From: Cavenderia fasciculata
Taxonomy: Eukaryota > Evosea > Eumycetozoa > Acytosteliales > Cavenderiaceae
Direction: 5' to 3'
DNA: 64,000 bases
Assembly (NCBI RefSeq): GCF_000203815.1
Contig: NW_004457624.1
Location: 1,178,001 to 1,242,000, forward strand
Both the position numbers and the translations under genes were made by a program. Positions 36,142 to 47,691 of this stretch are shown here, in pieces; position 1 is the first letter of the stretch, and each line of letters opens with the position of its first letter. Below the pieces are notes generated by a model that did not search any database, was not told the DNA's origin, and saw nothing but the letters and a program-made list of their open reading frames with translations.

Positions 36142-38003
36142 TACTCTTGATGGTGAAGGGAATATTATCTATTTTTTTTTTTCTTTGGATCTCCAAAATA
36201 GTAAAGATGATGCATACCAGTGTAGAAGTAGTTTTTAATGTGTGGAGTGGAGAAGAGGAAAAATAGTGATGTGCACTTTTTGACTAAACGCAGAGGAGGA
36301 CAACAACAACAATATTGTTATAAATTTAATTGGTTGGATTGGTTGGTGTTATTTATATCGCTTTGAAATATATAACAATGAACTACAATGTAAATTTAGA
36401 TTTATCTAATTTAAATTAGATATAAATATATGTCACCTGTGTTGGAGATGGAAAAGCGAGGTGTGTGTTGGTGGTAATAGTAGTAGTTTATATATTATAT
36501 ATAAAAGGTTCCTCTCTCTTTTTGTTGTTGGACACCGACCTTAATCTTTTTTCTTTTTTCTAAAACAGGTCCTTGTTTTTATGTGTTGTCTCTCTCTCTC
36601 TCTCTCCTCTCTGTCTTTGTGTTATGTTCCAAAAAAAGGATAAAGATAATTTGTGTTGCACATTTCATATGAAATTGAAAGAGTGAAATTGAACGACGAG
36701 GAGGAGTGAAACACCTGAAACCAGACACTCTACCCACCACACTGGTGAATTGAGGGGGTTTATCGAACGGTGTGTATGTGTGGGGGTTGGTAGTGTGCCT
36801 GTTTAATTGTTATAATAAAAACACACTTGTTTTTTTGATATACTCTTTATCGATATTATTCTCTTGTTTTATATGAGTGTGTGTTGTTTGTTGTTGTAGT
36901 TGTTGCCTTATCAAAAAGGAGTGGTGAAGAAAGGGATCTCTGACAATCGCCGTTACTTGAATTTAAAACAAATAATTACTTTATGTAATAAACGAATCTC
37001 AAGAAGAAAGATTTGTTATGTTTGTAATGTTTTACTGTTTCTAGTAGAATCGAGTCTAAAATCTTCTTCTTTCTGTCTGTTTACTACTACTACTTTGTAA
37101 ATAATAATAATATAATATTTGTGTGTATATGTATTATTTGTATAAGAGGGGATAGGGTATTGAGTTGTGATTGTGGTGTTGGTTTGATGGTGGTGATGTG
37201 TGGGGGATTTACTATAGAGTCGCTACCTGGGTATTTAAAACTCGGATTATAATCGTGGGAGGAGGTGGTAAAAGTGGATAATATCTCTTTGGGGTGAATA
37301 TCTAGTAGGGGATAATTAAGAGTCGACTTCTTTTTAAAATGAAAAGTTGTTGGCTCTCTCTTGAAGATTGTTGTGTGGAGACTACTTTTTTTTTGTTGCA
37401 GCGGGTGATGTCAGAACAACTGAAATTGAAAGGTCTTGGGAAAATTGACATGCCTTGAACGAAATTGTTTTTTTTTAATTTTTGTTTAAACAATGTCTTG
37501 GCCCTTAGAGTGGTGGTTGAACTTAAGGCTCCTTTAAAATAAAAAAATAAAAAGGACAAATATAGTAACTATAACTACTTATAAAACTTACCAATGAATT
37601 TGGAAATAGGGGAAGAAACAATAAAACAAATTTCTTGGTTTGGTTGTGTACAATGAAATAAATAAATGAATTTGGTTTTTGAAATTGAATTGAATTGAAT
37701 TGTCAAGTGTTAACAAATTATATAAGTAAATTTAAAAATAATCATCCTCCTGATTCCCAACTTTCCCACCCACACTCAACTTTCTCTCTATCACCACTTG
37801 ATCACACATCGTAGCACAGCACACAAGAAACTAAACCACATACATACATGTGGTATAGTCAATTTTCGATCAACTGGTCGATCCTCCTACTTAACTTGAA
37901 TCCACCCATGGGTGGATGTGTGTTTGGAGTATTTGTTATTTTTAAAAATGGTTGTTTTATTATTATTTAAAAAGGATATATGGACTATTTAGGTTTCGTT
38001 TTT
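35746..38003. repeat. Gene-free region with a long ATT microsatellite
   Basis: About 2.25 kb with no supported gene. A perfect or near-perfect (ATT)n run of roughly 85 bp lies at about 36049-36134. Other content: (TC)n at about 36590-36605, GT-rich strands at about 36760-36900, and an 18-bp perfect palindrome at 37900-37917 just upstream of the La gene's 3' end. The frames at 36900-37100 and 37302-37559 lack coding character. Confidence 0.7.
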
Positions 38004-39298
38004 TTAGTTCTTTTGCTTTTTGAAACCACCACGACCTCTACCACCTCTACCACCACGACCACCACGGCCTCCACGACCTCTACCACCTCTGTTTCCACCA
38101 TTTTGACGAGCTCTTTGCTTGAGTTCAAAGATGCTCTTCCATTCATTTTCTTCTTCCTCGCCAGTGAGGATGGAAAGGACTGGGATCTTGCCAGCGAGTT
38201 CCTTTTTCTCGGCAATGAAAGATTCCATGGCACGCTTTGCCATTTCTTCGGTTTCGTAACGAGCAAGTGCATTGTCGGCACCAGCAGTATAGTTGACATG
38301 AATCAATTTACCATATTGAGCAAAAGCTTGCTTGATATCGCCCATATGCAAACCAGCACCAACTTCCTTGATTTGGATAATAGTGTTTGGTACCATCTTT
38401 TCTTCTTCCTTGATCTCTTCCTCCTTTTCACCATCATCATCACCATCTCTCTTTTTTCTCTTTTCTCCTCCTTGTTCAGTCTTTAATTTTAATTTGGCTA
38501 ATTTCTCTTGTTTTTTTTCTTCACTAAATTGTTTACTATAAAAAATAGATAGATAAAAAGAATGATTAGAGTTTTTTTGATTTCTTTTTCTATATTCTTC
38601 TATTTTCTTCTATTTCTTACAAAGTTTGATAAAGAAGAGTGATTTCACCATTCTTTGGTGCTTCAGTAATAATCTTTTGAACGATTTCTTCAGATTCAAA
38701 GTCGGCGAGTAAAGAACCCTTGAATTGGTTGTTGATTCTACGTCTGAGACGAACAGAGGTAGAGGCACCGTATGGAGCAAAGAACTCCTTGACGGTTTCA
38801 ATGGTGGTTTCTGCGGGCCATCCCTTTGAGTAGAGTACCTTTTTGGCGTGCTCTTCATCATCTGGGAGTGGATCGGTTCTTCTGACTTGCTTTTCGTCTG
38901 GGCTGACTTGGAGACGACTAGAGTTCTTTAAACTGTCGGTAACCAATTGTAAATCAGATGTCATTTCTTTCATACGTTTAAAATCGGCAATTGTAATAAT
39001 ATTAACATCTAAAAGGTTTGGTGAATCATATGATATTAGTTTAAATCTCTGTATAGTTGTATATCTTTGTTTCTCTTCAATTGTCTTCCTTACATCCTTC
39101 TGGGTTTTTAGCAGCTTCTCCTTTGAGGAACTTGTCTCTGGGGAAGTTTGAATCACTAAAGTAGTATTCTACTTGTTTCATAATTTTGTGTGAGAGTGAA
39201 GCATCGTCTTTGGCTGGGGCGGCAACAGCAGCATCAGCAACAACGACGGCTGGAGTATCAACAACAGTTTCTGGAACTGGGGTGGCAGTGTCTGTCAT
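38004..39298 (-). CDS. La protein (genuine La/LARP3)
   Basis: Three exons, complement(38004..38535, 38621..39008, 39094..39298), give 374 aa. The La motif occupies about 35-115: IMKQVEYYFSDSNFPRDKFL, GYVNIITIADFKRMKEMT formed across the first splice, then LQVSPDEKQVRR. RRM1 follows at about 120-190 (VLYSKGWPAETTIETVKEFF). A Lys/Glu-rich linker leads to a second RRM-like fold (IIQIKEVGAGLHMGDIKQAF, about 260-320) and a C-terminal RGG/RG tail. The genuine La protein binds the 3' UUU-OH of RNA polymerase III transcripts in the nucleus and aids tRNA maturation. The final KKQKN is basic. Intron 1 must be removed for an intact La motif. Confidence 0.93.
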
Positions 39299-39805
39299 CT
39301 TTTCTATGTATATATATATAAATTAGGTTATAATAGAATTTACTCGTATTATTACTACTACTTCTATCTTTAAAATTAAGTTTGAAACAACTAAAGCTAC
39401 GAACCGAAAGCAACGGAACTCTCGTTTTTCAAAAAAAAAAAAAATTAAAAAAAATTGTGAAGTGCGTAAAAGATAGGAAGGAGGGATTCCACACAATAAT
39501 AATCATTCATTTTAATATATCAAAAGTTGTGGTGTGGAAAAGATAAAGAATGGGATTAATCAATCAACTTGTGACAAACATCACTTGCTCAAATACTAGG
39601 AGGAATAAGAGAGAATAGGAAATGATAAATCAAGATATTTACTCTGCGCACTCAAACAACAACGACGTTGACATTGTTTTGTTCAATTTCTTCAAAAGAG
39701 CGGTTTGTTGTTTTCTTCAAGATGTTTGTTGGGAGGCAACTGATGCAAAGATTGCTGGTTCGGAATGATGGTGCCAGTTTGTTCTTCTTGGTAAGCTTTG
39801 ACTCA
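39299..39805. other. Intergenic gap upstream of the La gene
   Basis: About 500 bp. The first 200 bp have poly-A and are presumably the La promoter. From about 39660 to 39800 the sequence is less AT-rich. On the minus strand it gives a short open frame (VKAYQEEQTGTIIPNQQ...) ending at a TGA near 39698, which may be the tail of the decayed gene in the adjacent element. Confidence 0.4.
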
Positions 39806-40000
39806 CAAAAATTACTCAGAGGCCGAAGCCAAGAGTGTTTTGGATATTAGTTTGCAAATAGCAAGAAGAAAGCATCACTTGTCGGTCATTTACTTTCAAT
39901 CTGTCTCTGCATAAAAATTATTTTTTCTTCAATACTCCATTTGTTTGTTATAGAGAAATTGGTCTTGGCTCAACTTCATGGGAGAAAACAAATTGTGTCA
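39806..40000 (+). repeat. Left copy of the inverted repeat
   Basis: Aligned by eye with the reverse complement of 41565-41760. The outer ~105 bp differ at only about two positions; the inner half has several small differences. It contains an open run of 36 codons to TAA at 39912-39914 (NYSEAEAKSVLDI then LQIARRKHHLSVIYFQ), also preserved in the other copy. Confidence 0.8.
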
Positions 40001-40479
40001 CATGATGATCAACCATTCCATCGATTCTTGGTTGGGGTTAAAAGGAAGAGAGAGAAAGAAATGATAAAAACAGAGAGAGACCCAACCCTACATATCTTGC
40101 CATCCAAAAAATATATTGGTTTAGATATAAATGAAAGACATATTCAAATTCAATGGTACTACAAGATTTTCAATGATCGATGTTACTCTAATAGTTGTCA
40201 TAAATCTTTTATTGGTGCAATATTAAAATCGTCATTATTGTTTAAATAATTAATTAATATTTTAACTGTTCCGATTTAGGCACCCGATTCCACCATAAAA
40301 CAAAAATAAATTATTTAAATTTTCAAATTTATTATTTATCTCTATATTGGAACATTATTATGATCAATATCAACTATTTGGTGTGAATCGGTCATTTATT
40401 CTGGTTGTTGATTATTTTAGTTATTTTGATTGTTATTGTTGATAGATGATGTTGTTGAACCTATCTCCAAAACTAAAAA

Positions 40480-40930
40480 TCTGAAACTTGATTATTGGCA
40501 CCAAACATTGATAAAAAGTTACGTCTGTACTTGGGGAATGCTGTCACTGTGCCAACCCTAAAATACATTCCTTTTACACGCACCTAGGGCTAGTCCGCCA
40601 GCTGCCAATCCAGTATGACCAAATGGATGTAAGACATTGACATCTTGTCCTCTTATTGGTCTCAAACCCCCAACAAAGCATTTAAATATTGCCACCAACA
40701 TTTATGTTATTGCTAAACAAATTAAATCGAACAATGATAAGTATGGATTAATAATATACATATGATCTTTTTTGTCTCATACCAATAGTTTGAACTAACC
40801 AAGTTGAGCATGATGAAAATCATGCCAATTACGTTTATGAGCCAAAGTTGTTAGCAAGATGATGACTATGGCAACATGTATCACATGATATAACTGAGTT
40901 GCAAAGTAAAAGTATGAAACAGCTCCCTAA
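40480..40930 (-). pseudogene. Decayed PAP2-family lipid phosphatase fragment
   Basis: Minus-strand pieces in order: FATQLYHVIHVAIVIILLTT then HKRNWHDFHHAQL (40800-40925), CFVGGLRPI (about 40660-40690), and LHPFGHTGLAAGGLALGA (about 40590-40650). These match the TM region, the KxxxGGLRP motif 1 and the SGHT motif 2 of PAP2/LPP phosphatases. The Ser of motif 2 is replaced by Phe. Stops and frame changes separate the pieces, and I cannot find motif 3. It is a host-gene remnant inside the inverted-repeat segment. Confidence 0.6.
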
Positions 40931-41564
40931 TTAAAACTGTCACTCTGAGATATAGTACATATATGTGTTGCCGACAACATGAAGTGATCATATGATATTG
41001 TTATAGATAGACATTGTTCATCGGGAAGTTGTTTTTATGATTGAACAATTGTTGGTAATCCTTCATGTCCACGGCCTAGGTTTTCTTTAAAGTGATTGTA
41101 AATACTCCATTGACATTGATGGATATTTCATTGCTGTTAAAATATCATCTTCAAGGTCAGTCGGTCATGTTGGCGACTGACCGATCCTTGGCAACAAATT
41201 TTTGGGCACCTTGTGTGTCAGCTGCTCAGTTGTGCGTTACACTTTTAACGTTGCGCCTCACAGTTATTGAAACAAATAATAATAATATATATATTATATA
41301 TATATATATATGTGTATCTCTATCTCTATCAATAGCTATATAGCACAGCAAGAATAAATCATTTAAGAGCACAAGTGTAGGAAGAAAGAATAGTTTAGTA
41401 AGTCAAGAGTCAGAGCCACATGATATATCTATCATCTATTATTCGCCTAGGTATCTAAAGAGAACATTTTATCTTATTGTATAAACACATTTATGCGATG
41501 TCTACAGAACGCACCAATCCACACAAGAATTTTATACAATCACCCGATGGTTTGAAATGTGTCA

Positions 41565-41760
41565 CATGATCGACACTTGTTTTTTTCTCCCATGAAGTTG
41601 AGACAAGACAATTTCTCTATAACAAACAAATGGAGTATGGAGGAATTATTTTTACGCAGAGACAGATTGAAAGTAAATGACCGACAAGTGATGCTTTCTT
41701 CTTGCTATTTGCAAACTAATATCCAAAACACTCTTGGCTTCGGCCTTTGAGTAATTTTTG
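41565..41760 (-). repeat. Right copy of the inverted repeat
   Basis: Reverse complement of the left copy. On the minus strand it contains a short ATG-initiated frame (41765 down to 41652, 37 codons: MDKNYSKAEAKSVLDI then LQIARRKHHLSVIYFQ), one residue class different from the left copy (K for E at the seventh position). The ATG itself lies a few bases outside the repeat edge. Confidence 0.8.
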
Positions 41761-42371
41761 TCCATATTATTATAATTTAATAATAATATATTCACTAAAT
41801 TAATTTAAAAAGACATAACAAAAACACTTTGATTAACATAGTACAACTACTACTTGTATTCTGTACAGAAAGTTCATTACAGACAGGTAATATTTAGATT
41901 TAGGTATAATTGTAGACAGGAAATTAAATTATATAACAATCACATGATCATATGACAGCTGGAAGAAAAGAGGAAGCTCAATTCATCATATGATGTGTAA
42001 AATGGAGAGAGTATAGTTAGTGGTTAGGGTGAAATAGAAACAATTCAAATTAATCTACCACCATTGTATCACACAATGATTGTCATGAACGCAATTTATG
42101 AGTGCGTGGTGTGTATGGCTGTTATACATCTTGTTCATCATCATTTACAAAAATGCAATTGATAGCAACGACCATAATAATAATAATTATATTTATTTAC
42201 AGTAATCTCTATCTACAACATCTACTTGAATCATCATCCTTTTTCTTTTTACATTCAACTTCATCTATAATTACTTGTATCAATTAAATTTAATTTAAAT
42301 TTAAATTAAATCAAATCATTATATTGTCCAATTCATCAAACATTTTTTTTTAACTTACAAAAAGAGAGAAG
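41761..42371. other. Intergenic gap upstream of the one-TM protein gene
   Basis: About 600 bp, AT-rich, with several CATATG/ATCATGTGAT-like short palindromic words at about 41940-42000. A short plus frame at 42102-42287 shows no coding character. It presumably holds the promoter of the downstream gene. Confidence 0.4.
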
Positions 42372-43028
42372 ATGTCATCTTCACAAAAGATATCACAAGC
42401 AGCAGCACAAGGAATGGAAAAAGGGTTATTATTTATCGATAATAATCATGGCCTCATGTCTGGTTTAAATAATCCGTTGGGCGACTTTTTATACCAACAA
42501 CTAAGAACCAGTCCTCTTGGCAACTACACCAACTTTCTATCTGTTGCCATTATTACATTGATGTTTTTGTTGACTGTATCAATGTCTTATTTAATATTTA
42601 CAAGTCCATCAATAGTTGGACATGGAGAAAGAGAAAGAGAAATAAGTTCATCATCAAATAAGAATATTAATAAAAAGAAACAACAACAACAACAGAAATC
42701 ACCAAAACAAACTTCTGTACAAAACAAGAAACAACCTGCAACCAAAGCATCACCAAACAAATTACCATCACAAGAAACACCAACAAAGTTGGCACCAATC
42801 GAATCAGTTGCTAGTTTATTCCCATCCCCTAGTAAAGGTGCATCTTCATCGTCGTCTACAACTACACCAACCAAAAAAGCACCTGGTAGAAAAAAGGCAT
42901 CAGAAAAGACACCTAAAAAGGAGATGTCTTCAATGATGCGTGATCTTCCAGCACCAAATTCTTCTAGAAAGATTGTTCCACCTGATAGATACAAAGATGT
43001 ATTTCAAAATGGAACAGGTAAAAATTAA
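42372..43028 (+). CDS. Single-TM protein with basic Ser/Lys/Pro tail, unknown function
   Basis: Uninterrupted frame of 218 aa. Residues 1-55 are polar and soluble (GLLFIDNNHGLMSGLNNPL). One membrane helix lies at about 57-78 (LSVAIITLMFLLTVSMSYLIF). The rest is a basic, disordered tail with poly-Q and repeated SPxK/TPxK motifs ending PPDRYKDVFQNGTG. The TPTKKAPGRKKASEKTPKK section resembles AT-hook or histone-H1-like tails in composition, so a membrane-anchored chromatin or nuclear-envelope tether is conceivable, but that is speculation. Confidence 0.65.
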   Translation: MSSSQKISQAAAQGMEKGLLFIDNNHGLMSGLNNPLGDFLYQQLRTSPLGNYTNFLSVAIITLMFLLTVSMSYLIFTSPSIVGHGEREREISSSSNKNINKKKQQQQQKSPKQTSVQNKKQPATKASPNKLPSQETPTKLAPIESVASLFPSPSKGASSSSSTTTPTKKAPGRKKASEKTPKKEMSSMMRDLPAPNSSRKIVPPDRYKDVFQNGTGKN

Positions 43029-43785
43029 TTAAACGAATTAATTAAATAACTAAAACAAAGACAATAGTAACTCTAAACTCTAAATAAAAAGTAAATAAAA
43101 AAAGAAAAGATAATTACGCAGTTATACGTCATCTGACTCGTTGTCGTTTACATGATGTGATAGTGTGTTTGGTTGGTCTCACGTGAGATCGGTGTTTCAT
43201 GAAGAAGAGGGTTGGAGACCAAACTCGTTAAAAATTTGTCGACCATCAAACTGGAGACGACTTTTCAAGATATTTTCGAGGTTCGAACAACCAAACAACG
43301 AGGGGGGTGCCAATAACGACGTCATAGCAAGTGACAAAGTGTGATTTTGGTTGTGTGTTTGTTGTCCACCTTTATAAAATATTTTATCAACGTTTAACAT
43401 CATCTCCTCCTTCTCCTATCCTACTACTCTTTTACTTTTCCGTCTTTGGCTCCATCATTACCAAGATTAGTCAATCGCTTCAACACCAAAGGTACGTATC
43501 TATCTATCTGAAAAGAAAAACAAAAATCAACCTAATTATCTCATCTCAACGAGAAACAGACACACAGGGAAAAAGGATTCTTTTAACCAAGCAAGCTTCT
43601 GTTGTTGTTGGTGTGTTGATTCATTCATTTGTTAAGAATTCTTTGTTGTACAAGAATACTAAAACCTTTTTTCAATATCATATTTACTACTACTACTACT
43701 ATAGTTTACTATTACTATTACTATTACACAACTATATAGATTTGATATATAGATATTAGATTAGAGATAGATTAGAGATAGAAAG
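43029..43785. promoter_or_regulatory. Intergenic region upstream of P2X gene
   Basis: About 750 bp. The stretch 43116-43400 has lower AT content. ACCAAAGGTACGTATC near 43480-43500 looks like a splice donor, so a 5'-UTR exon and intron are possible. The P2X ATG at 43786 is preceded by repeated TAGATTAGAGATAG units. Confidence 0.45.
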
Positions 43786-45098
43786 ATGGCTTGGAATTTT
43801 GATTGGGATAATATATTTTCATACCAAACGGTAAAGATTGTAAAGATTAGAGACAAGAGATTGGGTATTCTTCATTTACTCTTTATCACTGGTATCGTCA
43901 TTTACATTGTATTGGGTACAATCTTTTTCCAAAAGAGATATCTTGCAACTGAAGCTCCAATCGGATCAATTAGATCTTCATTATTGGCTGTATGTAAAAG
44001 AAAGATAAATCAACATGCAACAAAAGATATTATTTCTTCTTTTTATTTACTTTTTTTACTTTAGCCAACATATAGAGATCCAACACCACCATATTGTACA
44101 TCATCAGGTAATACAACATATAATGGATTTCCAACGATGCCATGTCAGTATTGGGATGAAACATTGACATTGTATCCATCGGTAGCAGACGAGTCAATGT
44201 TTATTTCAACACGTGTCACATCAGAGAACCAGATTGCCAACTGTTCACTGACTCTTCCCAACTGTACATATAATATTACCAATCCCGACACTTTCTATAT
44301 TGCCGATGTCGTCAATTTCACCATTCTATTTGATCATACACTTTCGGCTCCGGCCCTTGGTATTCAATACAATGCTCGTCAGCTACCAGGTATCCTTTTA
44401 AATCACGATGGTGATGCTTGGACTCCTCCACCTCCATCGGTCGTCGGTGTTGAAGGTCAATACGATATCTTGACTCTTGGTGTAGTACTTGAAGCTGCTG
44501 GTATTAGTTCATTAGATGATCCAGGTAGGTAGAAATTATATATATATATATCATTTATAAAAGAAATTCTTGAATCAACTCACTCACTCACCTGTCATCA
44601 TCCGCCATACCCATTACTAATAAACCCAACGGTCTCGTTCAACCTACAGGCGAAAATAATGCATCTAGAAGTATTAGAGATGATGGTATAGTTGTCTTGT
44701 GTTTTATTACCTATTCCAACATGTATACGTATAGCACATCCAAGTTTAGATACACCTATCACTTTACAGTCATCTCTGACACCAAGTACAAGGCCATCGA
44801 ACCAATCTATACCACCGATGTCAACCATCGTGTAGTATTTAATCGTCACGGAGTTAAGATCATCTTTATCCAAACTGGTACACTCGGTGTATTTGATTTC
44901 CAAACGATGCTTCTTACATTTGTCTCTGGTATTGGTTTGGTGACCGTATCCACTTTGATTGTCGATGTTTTGGCTGTCAAACTCTTACCACAAAAAGAGA
45001 AATACCAACAATTGAAATATCAAGAAGCTGCTGTTGGTGTACCATTATTACATGATGGTAATCATATAACAAATACTACTGATGAAGAAGATGTTTAA
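43786..45098 (+). CDS. p2x: P2X-type ATP-gated ion channel
   Basis: Three exons (43786..43989, 44065..44524, 44650..45098) give 370 aa. The N-terminus has the P2X pattern WDNIFSYQTVKIVKIRDKRLG (cytosolic, PKC-like T-x-K/R), then TM1 at about 30-50. A large loop has paired Cys and many N-glycosylation sequons (NCSLTLPNCTYNIT). A pore-forming TM2 lies at about 312-336 (SGIGLVTVSTLIVDVLAV), preceded by VFNRHGVKIIFIQTG, the region carrying ligand-contact basic residues in P2X. The short tail includes a di-leucine (VPLLHDGN). Dictyostelid P2X channels sit on the contractile vacuole and take part in osmoregulation and calcium release; location here is inferred from the family. Which paralogue (A-E) it is cannot be told. 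Confidence 0.93.
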
Positions 45099-45525
45099 AA
45101 AATAGAAATGAAATAGAAATAGAAATATATATATATTAATATTAAAAACTAGAAAACATTATAAATAATAATGGTAAATAATAATAATAATTAAAACAAA
45201 AAATATGAATAACAATAATACTATACTATACTTGCTTGCTTATCCCTCCTCCTCCTCCTCTTTTCCAAATATAAAATAATAAAAAAACTCCCCTACCTAC
45301 GGCTTCATTTCTTTTTTTTCTTAATAGACAAATAATCATCATCGTCATCAATAGACTTTATATGTTCAGTGTTAAAACATTATAAATAAAATCAATGACT
45401 AAAAATTCCCTCCAAAATTGGTCTGCTTGCGTTCACACAAAAAAAAGATATATAAAGATATACACACATCGATCTAGATTAAATATATATATATATATAG
45501 ATAACAAAATAACATATCACATATC
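45099..45525. other. Intergenic gap, P2X / APC6
   Basis: About 430 bp, AT-rich, with AATAA-type polyadenylation-like words at the left, a CTCCTCCTC patch near 45248 and (TA)n immediately before the APC6 start. No gene seen. Confidence 0.5.
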
Positions 45526-47636
45526 ATGGATATGAGTACAAGTATGACAAATATTAGTAACTTGAGTGTTATTAGTAGTAATAGTATAATGAATACAAGT
45601 AGTTTATCATCATCTGAAATTGGTTCAATCATCCCACCTACTGCTAGTAGTATGACTACTTGTACAAAAGTTGGTTCATCAATGGTTGTTCAATTAAAGA
45701 GAATGATTAATCAATCTTTAAATCATCATTCCTATACAACTGCTATATTTTATGCTGACAAGTTATTAAGTATTTCACAATATCCTTCTGAAGGTATAGA
45801 TTAAACCAAAAAAACAAACAAATCTATTCTTATTACTAATGTCTTTTATACTTTTAGAATACTCTGAAAATCTTTATATACTTTGTGATTGTTTATATAG
45901 AGATGGACAATTTCAAAGATCATCTTGGTTATTACAAAGTTTAATTTCAAATCAAAATCATGATGATACAAATAGTACTGGTACCAGTACCAATCCTTCT
46001 ACAACCAATACATTATCTTCTTCTTCTTCTTCTTCTTCTTGTTCAACACCAATTAAATTAAAATATATTTATTTGGCTGCCAAATGTAAAATAGATATAA
46101 ATGAATGGGATCAATGTATGCAAATTCTAACTCTAGATGATGAAACTATGAATATTCATTATAATTTACAAGAACAAGAATTTGATGATTTTGATCAATC
46201 AACTACAAAAGTAATAAGAAAAAAAAAAAAAAAAAGAAAATCATTTATTTACTTATTTATTTATTTATTTATTTAGATATCATCATTAATTTGTATGTTG
46301 AGAGGAAAAGTTTTTGATGCATTGGATAATTTAAAGAAATCAAAATATTGGTACATTAGATCATTGAAAATAGATTATAGAAATTATGAATCATTTGAAC
46401 AACTTGTAAAGAATCATGTTTTAAGTTATTCAGAAGAATTGGAATTGATATCAATATTAGACTTTTCAAAACAAGATAAATGGTTACATGATCTTTATAT
46501 AATATCTTTAAAGAAATATAATATTCCATCAACATTATTAAATCAACTAAAAGACGATAATAATAATAATAACGCTGAAGATTTAATACCAATTATTGAT
46601 TGTCAAAATGAACAACTTGATCAATTAATAATTAGAGGTAATGATGTTCAAACATTGTTGGCAGAATATCATTTTTATCATTATCAATATAAACAAGCTT
46701 ATGAAATTACTAAAAAGTATGAAAACAAATAGAAATAGAAATAGAAAAAACAAACCTACTAATATTTTCTTTTCTTTTCATTTTAGAATATTAAAAAAAG
46801 ATAAACATTATAATAATCAAATATGTTTAATGATACATTTATCAAGTATGTTTGAAATGCAATTAAAGAATGAATTATTTTATACATGTCATCAATTGAT
46901 AGAGAATCAATCGCAATCTGCAATTGCATGGTATGGTATTGCCTGCTATTATCATTTAATTGGCAATTCCGAATCGACTCAGAGAGCATTTACCAAATCA
47001 ACTACACTCGATAGTAAATTGGGAGCCAGTTGGTTAGGGTTTGGTCACTTTTTTGCAAGTAAAGGTGAACATGATCAAGCCATGGCTGCCTATAGAACAG
47101 CTTCTAGATTGTTGACAGGTTTACATTTACCACTACTATGTATTGGAATGGAATTGGTACGAGTTCACAATTTAAATTTGGCTGAACAATATCTTTTACA
47201 ATCAAGAGATATTTGTCCATACGATCCAATAGTCTATAATGAACTTGGTGTCATTGCCTATAAAAATAATCAATTCTCAAATGCAATTGAATTATTTCAT
47301 AATGCTTTAGAAATTGGTTCCAAAGATTCAAAAAAGAAAAACAAAGATAAATCCTCTATATATAATGAAATGATGGAAGCAACATTATTTAATCTTGGCC
47401 ATTGTTATAGAAAAACTAGACAATTTACAAAAGCAAAACATTATTATGAAATAGCTTCAACTCTTTCACCAAACAATGCATCCATCTTTTCTGCATTGGG
47501 TTTTACTCATCATCTCCAAGGTGATTTTGATACTGCAATCGATTATTATCATCAATCTCTAAGTATCTATGATGATACTTTTACAAATACTTTATTAGAT
47601 AAAGCTCTAAGTTTATCAATTTTAAAATTTGATTAA
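45526..47636 (+). CDS. anapc6: Anaphase-promoting complex subunit 6 (CDC16)
   Basis: Four exons (45526..45793, 45858..46210, 46277..46716, 46787..47636) give 636 aa. The N-terminus is Ser/Thr/Met-rich. The rest is TPR superhelix: HSYTTAIFYADKLLSIS, then YILCDCLYRDGQFQRSSWLLQ, and a C-terminal array of at least seven TPRs with the Cdc16 pattern AWYGIACYYHLIG, ASWLGFGHFFASKGEHDQAM, VYNELGVIAYKNNQFSNAIELF and TLFNLGHCYRKTRQF. APC6 is a scaffold TPR subunit of the APC/C ubiquitin ligase that drives mitotic exit in the nucleus. Poly-S and poly-N inserts interrupt the N-terminal half. Downstream it converges on the Sly1 gene with about 55 bp between stop codons. Confidence 0.93.
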
Positions 47637-47691
47637 ATAAATAAATAATAATATATTTTATTTGTATTGAATATTTCTTTCTATTTTCTAT

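Larger units (their letters stand above)
39806..41760. mobile_element. Inverted-repeat-bounded segment, ~2 kb, possible non-autonomous DNA element
   Basis: The first ~190 bp (39806-40000) and the last ~195 bp (41565-41760) are reverse complements at roughly 90% or more identity. Both begin CAAAAATTACTCA at the outer edge. The inside, about 1.55 kb, contains a decayed PAP2 phosphatase fragment, a (TA)n tract near 41280-41310 and no transposase I can recognise. I see no clear target-site duplication next to the outer ends. This fits a non-autonomous DNA transposon that took up host sequence, but an inverted duplication of one locus would look similar. Confidence 0.55.

Noticed and set aside
36900-37559. 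Short ORFs in the gap between the CDO and La genes
   Set aside because: Isolated, no splice partners, no recognisable composition.
39668-39850. 60-codon plus ORF running into the left inverted-repeat arm
   Set aside because: It reads the arm in a different frame from the one conserved between both arms, so it is probably chance.
39941-40249. 102-codon plus ORF at the inner edge of the left arm
   Set aside because: Starts inside the repeat and passes into unrelated sequence; no transposase motif seen. Kept only as part of the element description.
39299-42371. LTR or tyrosine-recombinase (DIRS-like) retroelement as the source of the inverted repeats
   Set aside because: No reverse transcriptase, integrase or recombinase motif is visible inside the ~1.55 kb interior; a non-autonomous DNA element or inverted duplication fits better.
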